In this document: positions 63,625-64,000 of the stretch, one piece after another | Layout of the letters: every line of letters begins with the position of its first letter | Position numbering within the stretch: position 1 is the first letter of the stretch | Assembly (NCBI RefSeq): GCF_024643205.1 | Contig: NZ_JAMKQJ010000003.1 | Location: forward strand, 452,691-516,690 | Direction of reading: 5' to 3' | DNA length: 64,000 nt | DNA from: Parapedobacter tibetensis | GTDB lineage: Bacteria; Bacteroidota; Bacteroidia; Sphingobacteriales; Sphingobacteriaceae | The notes under the pieces: generated by a model | The model's input: the letters and a program-made list of their open reading frames with translations, nothing else | What the model was told of the DNA's origin: nothing | Databases searched by the model: none | Made by a program: the position numbers and the translations under genes

Positions 63625-64000
63625 ATGAAGCGAAAATCGCCTCCATCTATGCTGGGTTGCGCAGCTTGTTTGCTGCTCTTGGCATACTTTTATTCTCCAA
63701 CTCTCCGTGCCCAGGATAGGCTTAATATCAGCGGTACGGTTACGGACAGTGCCTCAAACAATATCCTGCCTGGGGTCACCATCAGTGTAAAGGGAACCTC
63801 CCAGGCTGTAACGAGCGATGTGTCGGGAAAATTTTCCATCCGAGCTCCTGGAAGCGCTGTTCTTATCATTGATTTTTTGGGTTACAAAACACTGGAAATT
63901 CCCGTAAACGGCCGTACAGAAATCGGTGTTGTGCTGAGCCAGGATGTGGCTACTTTGGATGAAGTGGTTGTGATCGGTTACGGGACGGCCAGGAAGAGCG
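63625..64000 (+). CDS. SusC/RagA-type TonB-dependent receptor, N-terminal part
   Basis: The first 125 residues are present before the window ends. A signal peptide is visible (CAACLLLLAYFYSPTLRAQ). The carboxypeptidase-regulatory-like domain follows (ISGTVTDSASNNILPGVTIS, then FLGYKTLEIPV). The TonB box region and the start of the plug are visible (LDEVVVIGYGTARKS). It imports oligosaccharides across the outer membrane with a SusD lipoprotein, expected just outside the window. Confidence 0.93.
   Translation, partial: MKRKSPPSMLGCAACLLLLAYFYSPTLRAQDRLNISGTVTDSASNNILPGVTISVKGTSQAVTSDVSGKFSIRAPGSAVLIIDFLGYKTLEIPVNGRTEIGVVLSQDVATLDEVVVIGYGTARKS

Overview
The window is a chromosomal segment of a Bacteroidota bacterium, most likely a member of the Sphingobacteriaceae (Parapedobacter/Olivibacter-like; the genus is a guess). 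The signs are TAnnTTTG promoter boxes, the rpmB-rpmG-DUF4295-ftsY-rimO cluster, a bacillithiol gene (bshC), a PafA-type phosphatase, several ECF sigma factors, and a SusC-type receptor running off the right edge.

Left island (1-9.4 kb). A truncated unknown gene is followed by an IS1182-type element (213-2116) inserted in the loop of a terminator hairpin. The transposase is frameshifted, and a 149-bp duplication around an N marks an assembly join. Next comes the most interesting part of the window. A minus-strand unit encodes an ECF-like sigma factor (4968-5786) and, 4 bp later, a compact Cas12f/TnpB-like protein (3869-4963) that lacks all three RuvC carboxylates and the C-terminal zinc finger. 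About 1.6 kb of apparently non-coding DNA follows (2.19-3.83 kb). It holds three copies of a structured ~64-nt scaffold RNA and about 29 irregularly spaced copies of a very short repeat-like motif (minus strand TATACAAY). I read this as a guide-RNA cassette for RNA-guided transcription by a nuclease-dead Cas12f and a sigma factor. It has unusually many guides and near-vestigial repeats. A divergent XRE regulator with an 11-bp inverted-repeat operator and a large RelE-like/UvrD-helicase/ankyrin protein complete the island.

Core region (9.6-40.6 kb). These are ordinary housekeeping and catabolic genes: serine hydrolase, ispH, hemH, metallophosphoesterase, sugar kinase, esterase, ABC permease, GMC oxidoreductase with its small subunit, gamma-glutamyltransferase, uvrA, pafA-like phosphatase, PagL-like protein, dxs, scpA, lactate oxidase-like enzyme, aat, rbfA, ribosomal proteins, ftsY, rimO, bshC and pcm. 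Several start codons lie only 5-7 nt after a TAnnTTTG box, which suggests leaderless mRNAs.

Regulatory and accessory region (40.6-53.5 kb). It contains an ECF42-type sigma factor with its DGPF/YCII partner, an HxlR regulator divergent from a frameshifted SDR gene with clear operator repeats, an Ada protein, a four-gene DUF1266/zinc-ribbon/SPFH operon, an MscS channel, a methyltransferase, an AraC regulator with three 21-bp iterons, and a GH29 fucosidase.

Right end (54-64 kb). This is a glycan-utilisation locus: an ECF sigma factor with a decayed anti-sigma remnant, a beta-propeller protein, a nitrilase-family amidase, a sulfatase with an unusual CTVSR motif, two Gfo/Idh oxidoreductases, a GH109-like enzyme, nagB and the start of susC. 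A 72-bp leader is duplicated behind the sigma gene and ahead of the GH109-like gene. The gene set points to a sulfated, N-acetylhexosamine-containing glycan.
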